A DNA stretch of 64,000 bases from Pontibacter oryzae (GCF_003576375.1 NZ_QWGE01000007.1:1-64000); one strand, 5' to 3'; numbered from the stretch's first letter, positions 1 to 8,701 are shown. The notes: generated by a model not told the origin, from the sequence alone. Numbers and translations: made by a program.

Positions 1-159
1 CAAAATTCCCGCCCCCGCAACACCCACAGCACAAAAAACTTTAGATAAATGCCTAACGCGCTCTAAATGAACAGGATTAATTTTGTAAAGTATTCTTGCT
101 CGCTTTTACGCAGCTTAGAAAGAACACCCTTAGGCCGGTTTGTTGTTCCAAATCCTTTG
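1..159. other. Left-edge non-coding stretch
   Basis: No convincing gene is visible. On the minus strand a frame stays open from about position 105 to the window edge and would encode a hydrophobic, Ala/Gly-rich segment, as at the start of a membrane or exported protein. It has no ATG, GTG or TTG in a sensible place, so it cannot be called. The right side of the stretch is the exit of the purA terminator. Confidence 0.3.
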
Positions 160-194
160 AAAAAAATAAAGCCCCTACGGCTGCAGGGGCTTTA
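160..194 (-). terminator. Rho-independent terminator of the purA operon
   Basis: The inverted repeat AAAGCCCCT/AGGGGCTTT (168-176 and 185-193) is followed, on the minus strand, by a run of T residues (complement of the A-rich stretch 160-170). It lies about 35 bases past the purA stop codon and closes the relA/spoT-fur-STAS-purA gene train. Confidence 0.8.
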
Positions 195-228
195 CTACTA
201 TATAAGCACTTACTATTTTATGTAAGGA

Positions 229-1500
229 TTATGCGCGGTTCAACGTGCTTTTTCTGTCCGGACCAACAGATACTATTGTAATGGGCACTTGCAAGTGCTC
301 CTCCAGGAAGGTCAGGTAGTTATTAAACGCTTCTGGTAGCTCACCTACCGACTCAATTTTATTCAGATCAACCCTCCATCCTGGCAAGTCTACATATACC
401 GGCTCCAATTCTCCATCTTCAATAGAGTGTGGCACTTTATCTGTAATTTCCCCGGAAGGCAACTTATAGTGTGTGCACACCTGGATCTTATCGAACTCCG
501 TTAGCACGTCGGCCTTCATCATGTTTAGCTGCGTAACACCATTTAGCATGATGCTATACTTCAGGCTTGGCAAGTCAACCCATCCACAGCGGCGCGGACG
601 GCCTGTTGTAGAACCAAACTCGCGACCAGCCTGGCGGATCTCCTCTCCTACTTCATCTAGAAGCTCTGTTGGGAATGGACCACTACCTACTCGTGTACAA
701 TACGCTTTAAAGATACCGTATACTTCTCCTATATGTTTAGGCGCTACACCCAATCCTGTGCACGCTCCTGCCACTACTGTGTTAGAGGATGTCACGAACG
801 GATAGGTTCCGAAATCGATATCGAGCAACGCGCCTTGTGCACCTTCTGCCAAAATCTTCTTGCCGTTCTGGATAGCCTCGTTAATCATATACTCAGAATC
901 AACCAGCTTCAGGGTGCGCAGGTAAGAAACAGCCTCAAAGAACTCTTTCTCCTGCTCGCCCAGGTCTAGTGCACTTCCGTAGAACTCGGCAGTTTTACGG
1001 TGACGGTCTACTAGCTTATTATATCGCTCCTGGAAGTCATCAGCAAGTATATCACCTACTCTTAAACCCACGCGGCCTATCTTATCCTGATATGTTGGCC
1101 CGATACCTTTTAGTGTAGAGCCGATCTTTCCGCTACCAAGCGCTTCTTCAGACACGCGGTCCAAGGCTTTGTGTGACGGAAGTATGAGTGATGCTTTTTT
1201 AGATATGAACAAATTATTGGCAGCATCAACGCCCCGGTCCTGCAGTTTCTGCATTTCGGTGCGGAACACAATTGGGTCGAGTACGACACCATTGCCGATT
1301 ATATTCTGAATATGGGGATGGAAGATACCAGAAGGAATCTGGTGCAGCACGTGCTTTGTGCCTTCAAACTCTAATGTATGGCCTGCGTTCGGGCCGCCCT
1401 GGAAACGGGCTACAATGTCATAGGTTGGTGCAAGTACGTCAACGATCTTTCCTTTACCTTCGTCGCCCCACTGCAGACCTATTAAAATGTCAACTGCCAT
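229..1500 (-). CDS. purA: Adenylosuccinate synthase
   Basis: Cytoplasmic GTP-dependent enzyme that joins IMP and aspartate to adenylosuccinate, the first committed step from IMP to AMP. The 423-residue protein has the usual family length. The N-terminal GTP loop GDEGKGK is at residues 12-18, followed by QGGPNAGHT (about 34-42). The IMP-binding segment with IGPTYQDKIGR and the C-terminal TTGRPRRCGW block are intact, and the protein ends with the VGPDRKST guanine-recognition region. It is the last gene of a minus-strand train, 8 bases after the STAS gene stop, and is followed by a strong terminator. Co-location with a (p)ppGpp synthetase is notable because PurA is inhibited by ppGpp in well-studied bacteria; co-regulation here is inference. 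Confidence 0.98.
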   Translation of the reverse strand: MAVDILIGLQWGDEGKGKIVDVLAPTYDIVARFQGGPNAGHTLEFEGTKHVLHQIPSGIFHPHIQNIIGNGVVLDPIVFRTEMQKLQDRGVDAANNLFISKKASLILPSHKALDRVSEEALGSGKIGSTLKGIGPTYQDKIGRVGLRVGDILADDFQERYNKLVDRHRKTAEFYGSALDLGEQEKEFFEAVSYLRTLKLVDSEYMINEAIQNGKKILAEGAQGALLDIDFGTYPFVTSSNTVVAGACTGLGVAPKHIGEVYGIFKAYCTRVGSGPFPTELLDEVGEEIRQAGREFGSTTGRPRRCGWVDLPSLKYSIMLNGVTQLNMMKADVLTEFDKIQVCTHYKLPSGEITDKVPHSIEDGELEPVYVDLPGWRVDLNKIESVGELPEAFNNYLTFLEEHLQVPITIVSVGPDRKSTLNRA

Positions 1501-1508
1501 TTAAGTAT

Positions 1509-1859
1509 TTAGTATATTGATTCCTTTAAGAATTGCGCTGCGAAATCATCATTCTCAGCAATCGTAAAGATAGCGTTCAGCTTTGTTACGATCAAAAGCT
1601 TTCGAATATGGTCGGAAGGTTTGATAAGGACTAACTCGCCGCCCCGGTTTCGAAACCTGGTAAGCAGCGACACCAATACCCCCATTCCGCCACTATCCAT
1701 AAAGCGAACATTAGACAGATCTATGGCGCAAAGCAGCACTTCGCCTTGCTGCAGCTCGTCAACGCTATCAATCATCTGCTGCGTATCTGTGCCTGCAACC
1801 AGGTCGCCCTCCAGCCGGATAAAAACGATGTTATCCTTGAGTTCTGTCTGATATTTCAT
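1509..1859 (-). CDS. STAS-domain protein (anti-sigma factor antagonist-like)
   Basis: A single STAS domain of 116 residues, like SpoIIAA/RsbV anti-anti-sigma factors. The phosphorylatable serine motif is seen as [13 protein letters not shown] after the ILSNV-type strand, so a partner-switching role with a serine kinase/anti-sigma factor is likely; no such kinase is encoded nearby. The start at 1859 is preferred over an upstream in-frame ATG at 1907 because the domain begins right after [10 protein letters not shown] and an AGAGGA-like ribosome site precedes it. The chosen start lies inside the 3' end of the upstream Fur-family gene (29-base overlap), suggesting translational coupling. Confidence 0.85.
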   Translation of the reverse strand: MKYQTELKDNIVFIRLEGDLVAGTDTQQMIDSVDELQQGEVLLCAIDLSNVRFMDSGGMGVLVSLLTRFRNRGGELVLIKPSDHIRKLLIVTKLNAIFTIAENDDFAAQFLKESIY

Positions 1860-2331
1860 GCGTTGGTTCCTCTGTCGCTTTTTTTGCGCGGCAATCGCCG
1901 CAAACACCGTATAGGTTCAGGGAGTGGTGCAAGATATGAAAATTTAACAGCTCGCCCACCATCGTCTGTATATTATGAATGCGCGGGTCGCAGAACTCTA
2001 CTACCTTGTGGCACTCGGTACAGATTACGTGGTCGTGCTGGCGGTAGCCATAAGACTTTTCATACTGCGCCAGGTTTCGCCCAAACTGATGCTTGCTCAC
2101 CAGGTCGTTCTCGACTAGTAAGTCCAGCGTGTTGTATACGGTGGCACGGCTCACGCGGTAATTCTTATTCTTCATACTTATATAAAGCGACTCCACGTCA
2201 AAGTGCCCGTCGCGGGAGTAGATCTCCTCAAGTATAGCATAGCGTTCAGGGGTTTTACGCAAGCCCTTGCTTTCTAAGTATGCCGTGAAGATTTTCTTTA
2301 CCTCTTCGAATCTAATCTGATTTAATGCCAT
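1831..2331 (-). CDS. Fur-family transcriptional regulator
   Basis: Metal-dependent DNA-binding repressor of the Fur/PerR/Zur family, 166 residues. The N-terminal winged helix (residues about 10-85) includes [14 protein letters not shown] and the recognition-helix region [16 protein letters not shown]. The dimerisation half has the metal-site run HDHVIC and two structural-zinc CxxC pairs (CTEC near residue 103, CGDC near 143). The sequence does not show which metal or peroxide it senses. It sits 27 bases downstream of relA/spoT and overlaps the STAS gene, so it probably belongs to the same transcript. The C-terminal tail beyond the last CxxC is Glu/Thr-rich and probably flexible. Confidence 0.93.
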   Translation of the reverse strand: MALNQIRFEEVKKIFTAYLESKGLRKTPERYAILEEIYSRDGHFDVESLYISMKNKNYRVSRATVYNTLDLLVENDLVSKHQFGRNLAQYEKSYGYRQHDHVICTECHKVVEFCDPRIHNIQTMVGELLNFHILHHSLNLYGVCGDCRAKKATEEPTHEISDRTQG

Positions 2332-2358
2332 CTGTTACTCTTTATTATGTAGCCCCTC

Positions 2359-4563
2359 CTATTCAAAGCGCTCCACGGTAAGTATACCACTTACCTTGCC
2401 CATGCGCTGCATTAACTTATCGAGGTGGCTAGTGTCGTTTACAAATACCATGATGTTCCCCTCAAAAATCCCGTCGTTAGAATCGATGGTGATGGAACGC
2501 ATGTTTACTTTAAGGCTTGTTGAGATCACCTTAGTAAGGTCATTTACCAAACCTACGCGGTCCGTGCCCTTAATCCGGATACCTACCAAAAAGGCCAGCT
2601 CCTTCTGCTCCGTCCATTTAGCCTTGATGATGCGGTTACCGTAGTTCGACATCAACTCCATGGCGCGGCGGCAGCTTGTGCGATGAATCTCAATGCCATC
2701 GTCCTCCGTCTGGAAGCCAAACACATCGTCGCCTGGAATCGGGTTGCAGCATTTAGACATGCTATAGTCCCAGTTAGAGGTTTCCTCGCCAATCACCAGC
2801 ATGTCGGAGTTTACGCCGCGTATTTTCTGCACTTCTTTATCAAAAGACTTAGGTGCCAGCATAGAAGCCCCTTTATCCGCAGCGGCAGTGAATATTACCT
2901 GCTTTATGTTTTTAATGTCTATATGGCCGGTGGCAATTCTATAGTATAAATCCTGCAGCGTTGGCAAGTTAAAGAAAGCCTGCAGCTTGTTAAGGTTCTG
3001 TTGCGTGTCGGCTACCTCCAGCATCTGCATTCTAGCCTCCAGCATAGTTTTGCCTTGTTCTGCTTTGTTCTTGCGTTCCTCGCGCAGCGCATCTTTAATG
3101 CGCGTTCGGGCACGCGAGGTAACCACGTATTGCAGCCACTCCTCGTTAGGCTTTTGCTTCTGTGAGGTAAGGATCTCCACCTGGTCACCGTTTTTAAGCT
3201 TGTAGCTCAGCGGCACCAGTTTTTGGTTAACCTTCGCGCCCAAACACTGCAAGCCTATCTGCGAGTGAATCTCGAAGGCAAAGTCTAAAGCCGTGGATTT
3301 ATCCGGAAGTATGATAAGCTCGCCTTTAGGCGTAAACACGAACACCTCCTCAACAAACAGGTTCTTACGGAACTCATCCATAAACTCCAGCGCGTTAGAG
3401 TTGTTCGTCTCTAGCATGTCGCGCACCTTGTTTATCCACTGCTCCAGGCCAGACTCTGAGGAAGACGAACTTTCTGTTTTATACTTCCAGTGGGCAGCAT
3501 ATCCGCGTTCAGCAATTTCATCCATGCGGTTGGTGCGTATCTGCACCTCCACCCACTGCCCCGATTTACTCATTACCGTGGTGTGCAGCGACTCGTAACC
3601 ATTGGCTTTAGGCGTATTCACCCAGTCGCGCAGGCGGTCGGGGTTTGGCTGGTAGAAGTCTGTGATGATAGAGTACACCTGCCAGCAGGCGGCCTTTTCG
3701 TTTTCCTGGGGCACATCAAGTATGATTCGGATCGCGAAGAGGTCATAGATCTCATCAAAGGTGATGTTCTGCTTTTTAATCTTTTTGAGTATGGAGTAAA
3801 TTGACTTAGGCCTGCCTTTTATGTTAAACCTAAAACCATACTTGTTCAGCTCATCCTCTATAGGGTGAATGAAATCCTTGATAAACTTATTGCGTGCGCT
3901 GCGCGTTTGCCGGATCTTGTTGGAGATGTCTTTATACGTATCCGTATCGGTATACTTCAAGTATAGATCCTCCAACTCCGATTTAATGGCGTACAAACCC
4001 AGTCGATGCGCCAGCGGAGCATACAGGTACATGGTTTCGGAGGCTATCTTGAGCTGCTTGTGGCGCGGCATGCTGTCCAGCGTACGCATGTTGTGCAGGC
4101 GGTCGGCTAGCTTTATAAGTATAACGCGCACGTCATCGCTAAGGGTAAGCAGCATTTTACGGAAGTTCTCGGCCTGCTGCGAGGTACCGTAATCGAAGAC
4201 GCCGGATATTTTGGTTAGCCCCTCAATGATGCGTGCCACGCTTGGCCCAAACTCACGCTCAATGTCTGCCGTTTCCAGTTCCGTGTCTTCTACCACATCG
4301 TGCAGCAGCGCGGCTACGATAGATGTAGTGCCAAGGCCGATTTCCTCCACGGCGATCTGGGCCACAGCCAGCGGGTGCAGTATATATGGCTCCCCGGATT
4401 TGCGGCGCATATCTTTGTGCGCCTCCAGCGAGGTGTTGAAAGCTTTCTTGATGATCTTGGCGTCGTTATCCTTCAGAAATGGCTTCGCATAGCGGAGCAA
4501 CCTTCTGTAATGCCTCAATATCTCTTTGCGTTCTGCTTCTAGATCAATCATGTTAAACAACAA
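2359..4563 (-). CDS. relA/spoT: Bifunctional (p)ppGpp synthetase/hydrolase (RelA/SpoT family)
   Basis: Cytoplasmic alarmone enzyme of 734 residues that makes (p)ppGpp from ATP and GDP/GTP and degrades it. Domain order: HD hydrolase (His63, His88-Asp89 and the VVEDT acid pair are present, so hydrolase is predicted active), synthetase (about 245-390, with DLFAIRII and EVQIRT), TGS domain (about 405-465), helical/zinc-finger-like region with paired Cys (MSKCCNPIPGD), and a C-terminal ACT domain (about 655-734). Both catalytic halves look intact, which is typical when a genome relies on one Rel enzyme. An alternative start four codons later (4551) is possible. First gene of its train, behind a good promoter at 4637-4666. 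Confidence 0.97.
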   Translation of the reverse strand: MLFNMIDLEAERKEILRHYRRLLRYAKPFLKDNDAKIIKKAFNTSLEAHKDMRRKSGEPYILHPLAVAQIAVEEIGLGTTSIVAALLHDVVEDTELETADIEREFGPSVARIIEGLTKISGVFDYGTSQQAENFRKMLLTLSDDVRVILIKLADRLHNMRTLDSMPRHKQLKIASETMYLYAPLAHRLGLYAIKSELEDLYLKYTDTDTYKDISNKIRQTRSARNKFIKDFIHPIEDELNKYGFRFNIKGRPKSIYSILKKIKKQNITFDEIYDLFAIRIILDVPQENEKAACWQVYSIITDFYQPNPDRLRDWVNTPKANGYESLHTTVMSKSGQWVEVQIRTNRMDEIAERGYAAHWKYKTESSSSSESGLEQWINKVRDMLETNNSNALEFMDEFRKNLFVEEVFVFTPKGELIILPDKSTALDFAFEIHSQIGLQCLGAKVNQKLVPLSYKLKNGDQVEILTSQKQKPNEEWLQYVVTSRARTRIKDALREERKNKAEQGKTMLEARMQMLEVADTQQNLNKLQAFFNLPTLQDLYYRIATGHIDIKNIKQVIFTAAADKGASMLAPKSFDKEVQKIRGVNSDMLVIGEETSNWDYSMSKCCNPIPGDDVFGFQTEDDGIEIHRTSCRRAMELMSNYGNRIIKAKWTEQKELAFLVGIRIKGTDRVGLVNDLTKVISTSLKVNMRSITIDSNDGIFEGNIMVFVNDTSHLDKLMQRMGKVSGILTVERFE

Positions 4564-4636
4564 TAGTATAGTACGGCCATTTATTTTTGGTTGGCATGCA
4601 CTACAAGTATAAATATGGTAGCTGCTTTATAAGTTT

Positions 4637-4666
4637 CAAATATAACTGATTATAAGATGCAACCAA
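4637..4666 (-). promoter_or_regulatory. Bacteroidota-type promoter of the relA/spoT operon
   Basis: On the minus strand, TTG (4664-4666) is followed by exactly 19 bases and TATATTTG (4637-4644), matching the Bacteroidota sigma-A consensus TTG-N19/20-TAnnTTTG. It would start transcription near 4630, giving a leader of about 65 bases before the start at 4563. Confidence 0.65.
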
Positions 4667-4742
4667 TACCATGGCAGCAAAGCCTTATGCTGTTGTTACT
4701 ATATGCAGGATGAAAAATATTTAAAAAATTTTGAGCAGGGTA

Positions 4743-4772
4743 TTGCATTTAAAAAAACGTTGCTTACCTTTG
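4743..4772 (+). promoter_or_regulatory. Bacteroidota-type promoter of tRNA-Leu
   Basis: TTG (4743-4745), 19 bases, then TACCTTTG (4765-4772), an exact match to TAnnTTTG. The predicted start near 4779 leaves about a 20-base 5' leader before the mature tRNA at 4801. Confidence 0.75.
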
Positions 4773-4800
4773 CAACACTAAAACGAACAAGCACACTCAA

Positions 4801-4882
4801 GCGGATGTGGCGAAATTGGTAGACGCACTAGACTTAGGATCTAGCGCTGCGAGGCATGGGGGTTCGAGTCCCTCCATCCGCA
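4801..4882 (+). tRNA. tRNA-Leu (anticodon UAG)
   Basis: The cloverleaf is complete: acceptor stem GCGGATG (4801-4807) pairs with CATCCGC (4875-4881). The anticodon stem CTAGA/TCTAG encloses loop CTTAGGA, so the anticodon is TAG (4835-4837), reading CUN leucine codons. A long variable arm (about 4845-4857) marks a class II tRNA, and the T-loop TTCGAGT is canonical. Discriminator A is at 4882. CCA is not encoded, so it must be added after transcription. Confidence 0.97.
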
Positions 4883-4890
4883 CACAAATT

Positions 4891-4927
4891 ACAAACCCTC
4901 AACAGCCATTGTTGGGGGTTTGTTTTT
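4891..4927 (+). terminator. Terminator after tRNA-Leu
   Basis: Stem CAAACCCTCAACA (4892-4904) pairs with TTGTTGGGGGTTTG (4909-4922) with a short GCCA loop, followed by TTTTT. It separates the tRNA from the trigger factor gene 36 bases further on. Confidence 0.85.
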
Positions 4928-4962
4928 ACTGGGTATTTTTAAAATCTAAAAGTTTATAAGCC

Positions 4963-6285
4963 TTGAATATTACATTAAACCAAACCGACAGCACCAATGC
5001 ACAACTGAAGGTGGTACTGGAAGAGGCGGACTACGCACCGAAGGTAGACCAGCAGGTAAAAGAATACAGCAAAAAAGCTCAGATTAAGGGCTTCAGACCT
5101 GGCAAAGTGCCTGCAGGGCTTGTAAAGAAAATGTATGGAAAGAGCATCCTAGTGGAGCAAATCAACAAAACGCTTCAGGAGGAGATCTCTAAGTACATCC
5201 GTGAGAACGACGTAAAATTACTGGGTGAGCCCCTTCCGGAGCCAAACCAGGCTGATATTGACTGGGATAACCAGAAAACATTTGAGTTTACCTACCAGGT
5301 AGGTCTGTTGCCAGACTTTAACCTTCCGCTTGACAAAAGCGTAGAGGGCTACAAAGTTGAGCTAGACCAAAAAACTATTGACGAGGCTTACGAAAACCTG
5401 AAGCGCCAGTTTGGCAAAACAACAAACCCGGAAACGTCTGAGCAAGGCGATTTTATTTCTGGCGAGTTGAAGCAGGTAGACGGCGAGTTCCAGTCTAAAA
5501 CGCTTATCCCTACAAGCCGTGTAGTAGAAGGTCAGGATAAATTCGTTGGCGTTAAGGCTGATGATGTTATCCGTTTCGATATCCGCAAGACTTTCGGTGA
5601 TGATAACGCTGCCCTAGCACACGTAACTGGCCTGAGCAAAGAGGCTGTTGCAGACCTGAACGGTGAGTTTGAGTTTACAGTAGAGAAAATCAACCGCACA
5701 GAGCCGTCTGAGCTGAACCAGGAGCTTTTCGATAAGCTTTTCGGTGAAGGTGAAGTAAAGACTGAAGAAGAGTTTGACGCTAAAATCCGTGAAACTATTC
5801 TTGAGAACTACGAGCGCGAGGCTGATAACCTGATCTTCCGTAACATCATCGACACGCTGGTTGATAACGTGGAGGCCGAGCTTCCTACAGAGTTCTTCAA
5901 GCGCTGGATCCTAGTTACCAACGAAGGCAAGCTTACCGAAGAGCAAATCGAGGAGAATTTCGATAAGTATGTTCGTGAGCTGAAGTGGTCAATGATCAAA
6001 AACAAGGTAGTTGAGGAGAACGAGCTGAAAGTAACTAACGAAGAGGTACTTGAAAGCACTAAAGAGAAGATGCTTGCGCAGTTTAACATGCCGGAGGTTC
6101 CAGAAGAACTGAAAGAAAGCATGAATGGTTACGCTCAGCAGTATCTGCAGCAGGAGAATGGCCGCAACTACATCAATGAGTACGAGCAACTGCTTGCCGA
6201 GAAGGTGCTCGCTAAACTTAAAGAGAAGATGACTGTTGTTGAGAAGACTATCTCCTCAGAGGACTTCAGAAATATGTCGCTCTAA
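4963..6285 (+). CDS. tig: Trigger factor (ribosome-associated chaperone/prolyl isomerase)
   Basis: Binds at the ribosomal exit tunnel and shelters nascent chains. The 440-residue protein is close to the E. coli length (432). The N-terminal ribosome-docking loop GFRPGKVP is at residues about 43-50. The middle PPIase-like domain is divergent: it lacks an obvious complete FKBP active-site set, as is common in Bacteroidota, so isomerase activity is uncertain. The C-terminal arm domain is long, charged and helical. The start codon is TTG at 4963: no ATG lies upstream in frame, the next in-frame ATG would remove the ribosome-binding loop, and MNITL fits the family N-terminus. Codon use resembles highly expressed genes. 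It is followed by a terminator, then clpP and clpX, a common protein-quality-control order. Confidence 0.95.
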   Translation: MNITLNQTDSTNAQLKVVLEEADYAPKVDQQVKEYSKKAQIKGFRPGKVPAGLVKKMYGKSILVEQINKTLQEEISKYIRENDVKLLGEPLPEPNQADIDWDNQKTFEFTYQVGLLPDFNLPLDKSVEGYKVELDQKTIDEAYENLKRQFGKTTNPETSEQGDFISGELKQVDGEFQSKTLIPTSRVVEGQDKFVGVKADDVIRFDIRKTFGDDNAALAHVTGLSKEAVADLNGEFEFTVEKINRTEPSELNQELFDKLFGEGEVKTEEEFDAKIRETILENYEREADNLIFRNIIDTLVDNVEAELPTEFFKRWILVTNEGKLTEEQIEENFDKYVRELKWSMIKNKVVEENELKVTNEEVLESTKEKMLAQFNMPEVPEELKESMNGYAQQYLQQENGRNYINEYEQLLAEKVLAKLKEKMTVVEKTISSEDFRNMSL

Positions 6286-6313
6286 TAAAAAAGAGTACAT
6301 TTATATAACTTAT

Positions 6314-6349
6314 AAAAAAGTCCTTCGATATTAGAAGGACTTTTTTATT
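6314..6349 (+). terminator. Terminator after tig
   Basis: AAAAAAGTCCTTC (6314-6326) pairs with GAAGGACTTTTTT (about 6334-6346), giving a 13-bp stem with a T-run on the plus strand and matching A-run, so it could act in both directions. Confidence 0.88.
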
Positions 6350-6353
6350 TTTG
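6346..6353 (+). promoter_or_regulatory. Possible -7 element of clpP
   Basis: TATTTTTG matches TAnnTTTG and lies 24 bases before the clpP start, overlapping the T-run of the tig terminator. No clear TTG is found at the expected distance upstream, so this is weak. Confidence 0.3.
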
Positions 6354-6376
6354 AGTAAACCGTAAATCTAAACAAT

Positions 6377-7078
6377 ATGATGTTTAACAAAGACGAGTTC
6401 CGCAAATTTGCCGTGAAAGGCCAAGGCATGAGTGGCCTGGGCGTAGATCAATATATAAACTACGTAGAAGGCCGTGCTATGCACACCGTGGAAAGCATGA
6501 CACGCTCTGTAATTGAGGAACGCCCTACTAACTTCCGTGAGATTGATGTATTCTCACGCTTAATCATGGACCGCATTATCTTCTTAGGTACGCAGGTTGA
6601 TGATTTTATTGCCAATATTATTACCGCACAGCTTCTTTTCTTGGAGTCTGCGGATGCAAAAAAGGACATCCTTCTTTATATCAACAGCCCAGGCGGATCG
6701 GTTTATGCCGGTCTGGGTATTTACGACACCATGCAGTATGTTAGCCCGGATGTGGCAACGATCTGTACTGGTTTAGCTGCCTCTATGGGTGCGGTATTAC
6801 TAGCAGGCGGTGCTAAGAACAAGCGTTCTGCATTGCCGCACTCCCGCATCATGATTCACCAGCCAATGGGTGGCGCGCAAGGCCAGGCATCAGATATCGA
6901 GATTACTGCCCGTGAGATACTCAAGCTGAAGAAGGAACTGTACGAGATTTTGGCAGACCACTCTGGCAAAACATATCAGGAAGTATATGACAACTCTGAC
7001 CGTGACTACTGGATGCGTGCCGAAGAAGCCAAGGAATACGGCCTGATCGATGAAGTGCTTATCCGTAAAAACGCGTAA
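6377..7078 (+). CDS. clpP: ATP-dependent Clp protease proteolytic subunit
   Basis: Serine protease that forms the double-heptamer chamber degrading proteins fed in by ClpX. Of its 233 residues the first 35 or so are an N-terminal extension, probably a propeptide. The catalytic triad is intact: Ser136 in AASMGA, His161 in MIHQPMGG and Asp210 in SDRDYW, with the same spacing (25 and 49 residues) as E. coli ClpP. The INSPGGSV strand/turn at about 102-109 is conserved. Start at the first of two adjacent Met codons. Lies between tig and clpX, but a terminator follows it and clpX has its own promoter-like element, so the three genes need not be one transcript. Confidence 0.98.
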   Translation: MMFNKDEFRKFAVKGQGMSGLGVDQYINYVEGRAMHTVESMTRSVIEERPTNFREIDVFSRLIMDRIIFLGTQVDDFIANIITAQLLFLESADAKKDILLYINSPGGSVYAGLGIYDTMQYVSPDVATICTGLAASMGAVLLAGGAKNKRSALPHSRIMIHQPMGGAQGQASDIEITAREILKLKKELYEILADHSGKTYQEVYDNSDRDYWMRAEEAKEYGLIDEVLIRKNA

Positions 7079-7100
7079 GTATTAGTTAAAGCTTATATAA

Positions 7101-7147
7101 GTATAAAAGCCTGTCCTTTACTAAGAGGTACAGGCTTTTATACTTTA
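7101..7147 (+). terminator. Terminator after clpP
   Basis: A perfect 14-bp inverted repeat, GTATAAAAGCCTGT (7101-7114) and ACAGGCTTTTATAC (7130-7143), with a 15-base loop and T-rich right arm. The arms carry the over-represented AAGTATA/TATACTT word at their outer ends. Confidence 0.82.
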
Positions 7148-7213
7148 TATTGCACTAATCAGGGCTATTGCAATCTCATTACCATAGCTCTGATAGTGCA
7201 ATGCTTGAAAAAC

Positions 7214-7222
7214 TTATCCACA
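7214..7222 (+). promoter_or_regulatory. DnaA-box word TTATCCACA
   Basis: Exact match to the classical DnaA-box consensus TTATCCACA, within the left arm of the 7200-7248 inverted repeat. A reverse-oriented degenerate copy (TGTGGAAAC, 7229-7237) lies in the right arm. A single box does not make an origin; DnaA-dependent regulation is speculative. Confidence 0.35.
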
Positions 7223-7375
7223 TAGTATTGTGGAAACAGACAAGCATTAACAATATGATTACCAATCACTTACTCAAAGATAGAAAAATATTTATCTTAA
7301 AATTTATAAAGGTCTTTTGAGCGTGAGCAAGCGTTTGAGCCTAAAATTTTATATCCATTTAAAATTCCAATTTTG

Positions 7376-7383
7376 TACCTTTG
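7376..7383 (+). promoter_or_regulatory. -7 element of the clpX promoter
   Basis: TACCTTTG, an exact TAnnTTTG match 51 bases before the clpX ATG and downstream of all the stem-loops. No clean TTG is placed 19-20 bases upstream. Confidence 0.5.
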
Positions 7384-7434
7384 CTTTACGCTTCTGAATT
7401 AGTTGCGTAAACTACTCTGGATCAATCGTTTCTT

Positions 7435-8658
7435 ATGGCAGAAATTACTTGCTCATTTTGCGGCAAAAACAAAAAGGATGTATCGGTTATGATATCCGGT
7501 ATCAACGCGCACATCTGTGACCGTTGCATCGGACAGGCACAGCAGATATTGAACGAAGAGAACAAGATTCGCGCAAGCAGTCGTACTCCGAAGTTTAACC
7601 TGATGAAGCCGAAGGAAATGAAGACATACCTTGACCAGTTCGTAGTAGGTCAGGATGAGGCCAAAAAGGTGATGTCGGTGGCGGTGTATAACCACTACAA
7701 GCGCCTAATGCAACAGCCTACCGACGATGATGTTGTGATCGAGAAATCAAACATTATCATGGTTGGTGAAACCGGTACGGGCAAAACATACCTGGCACGC
7801 ATGATGGCCGGTATCCTGCAAGTGCCATTCTGTATTGCCGATGCTACTGTATTAACTGAAGCAGGCTATGTGGGCGAAGACGTGGAAAGTATACTTACGC
7901 GCTTGCTGCAAGCTGCTGATTATAATGTGGAAGCTGCTGAACGCGGCATCGTGTACATTGATGAAATAGACAAGATTGCCCGTAAAAGCGATAACCCGTC
8001 CATCACGCGCGATGTGAGTGGCGAGGGTGTGCAGCAGGCTTTACTGAAGCTGCTGGAGGGAACTACCGTTAACGTACCGCCACAAGGAGGGCGTAAGCAC
8101 CCAGAGCAGAAAATGATCACGGTAAACACAGAGAATATCCTGTTTATTTGTGGAGGCGCCTTTGTAGGCATTGATAGGTTGATTAAAAACCGCCTGAATA
8201 CTCGCCCAATTGGTTTCTCTAAATCTAAACTGGACGAAGCTGAGGAAAACGAAAACTTCCTGAAGTACCTGACAGCACAAGACCTAAAAAACTTTGGCTT
8301 AATACCAGAGCTTATCGGCCGCTTACCAGTTGCTACGCACCTGAACCCACTGGATGCAGAAACGTTACGCCGTATATTACTTGAGCCGAAAAACTCTATC
8401 GTGAAACAGTATAAACGCCTGTTTGAAATGGAAAATATCAATCTTTCCTTTGATGACAGTGCACTGGAGTATATCGTAGAAAAGGCGGCAGAGTATAAAC
8501 TTGGTGCCCGTGGCCTGCGGTCAATCTGTGAAGGTATTATGACCGATGCTATGTTCGAGTTACCTTCCGAAGAAGGAACCAAAGAACTGGTTATTACAGG
8601 TGATTATGCTCGTGATAAATTTGAGAAATCAGGTTTAAAGCAGCTGAAAGTAGCCTAA
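7435..8658 (+). CDS. clpX: ATP-dependent Clp protease ATP-binding subunit ClpX
   Basis: AAA+ unfoldase that recognises, unfolds and threads substrates into ClpP. The 407-residue protein has the N-terminal zinc-binding domain with Cys6, Cys9, Cys28 and Cys31. It has Walker A GETGTGKT at 111-118 (the family more often has GPTGSGKT), pore loop GYVG at 144-147 and Walker B VYIDEID at 173-179. The C-terminal small domain contains the sensor-2 arginine region GARGLRSI. Start at the ATG directly before AEITCSFCG. Downstream of clpP with an independent promoter-like element; closed by a strong terminator. Confidence 0.98.
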   Translation: MAEITCSFCGKNKKDVSVMISGINAHICDRCIGQAQQILNEENKIRASSRTPKFNLMKPKEMKTYLDQFVVGQDEAKKVMSVAVYNHYKRLMQQPTDDDVVIEKSNIIMVGETGTGKTYLARMMAGILQVPFCIADATVLTEAGYVGEDVESILTRLLQAADYNVEAAERGIVYIDEIDKIARKSDNPSITRDVSGEGVQQALLKLLEGTTVNVPPQGGRKHPEQKMITVNTENILFICGGAFVGIDRLIKNRLNTRPIGFSKSKLDEAEENENFLKYLTAQDLKNFGLIPELIGRLPVATHLNPLDAETLRRILLEPKNSIVKQYKRLFEMENINLSFDDSALEYIVEKAAEYKLGARGLRSICEGIMTDAMFELPSEEGTKELVITGDYARDKFEKSGLKQLKVA

Positions 8659-8701
8659 CGCTACATAAAAACATAGTCAGCCTTCGTGTTGACTGCTTAT
8701 A

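Larger units (their letters stand above)
7148..7434. other. clpP-clpX intergenic region with two further stem-loops
   Basis: No coding sequence is seen. Directly after the clpP terminator come two imperfect inverted repeats. One is 7151-7200: TGCACTAATCAGGGCTAT against ATAGCTCTGATAGTGCA, with one bulge and one mismatch. The other is 7200-7248: AATGCTTG...TCCACA against TGTGGA...CAAGCATT. The second contains TTATCCACA. Neither has a terminator-like T-run. The right part is AT-rich and carries the clpX promoter-like element. The function of the repeats is unknown. Confidence 0.6.

Noticed and set aside
1-105. Minus-strand gene leaving the left edge
   Set aside because: The open frame has no usable start codon and too little sequence is available.
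7214-7222. Replication origin at the DnaA box
   Set aside because: Only one perfect box and one poor copy are present. There is no cluster of boxes, no clear AT-rich unwinding region and no neighbouring origin genes.
7920-8582. Minus-strand open frame of 220 codons inside clpX
   Set aside because: Antisense to conserved AAA+ coding sequence; Ser/Arg-rich shadow with no motif and no start signal.
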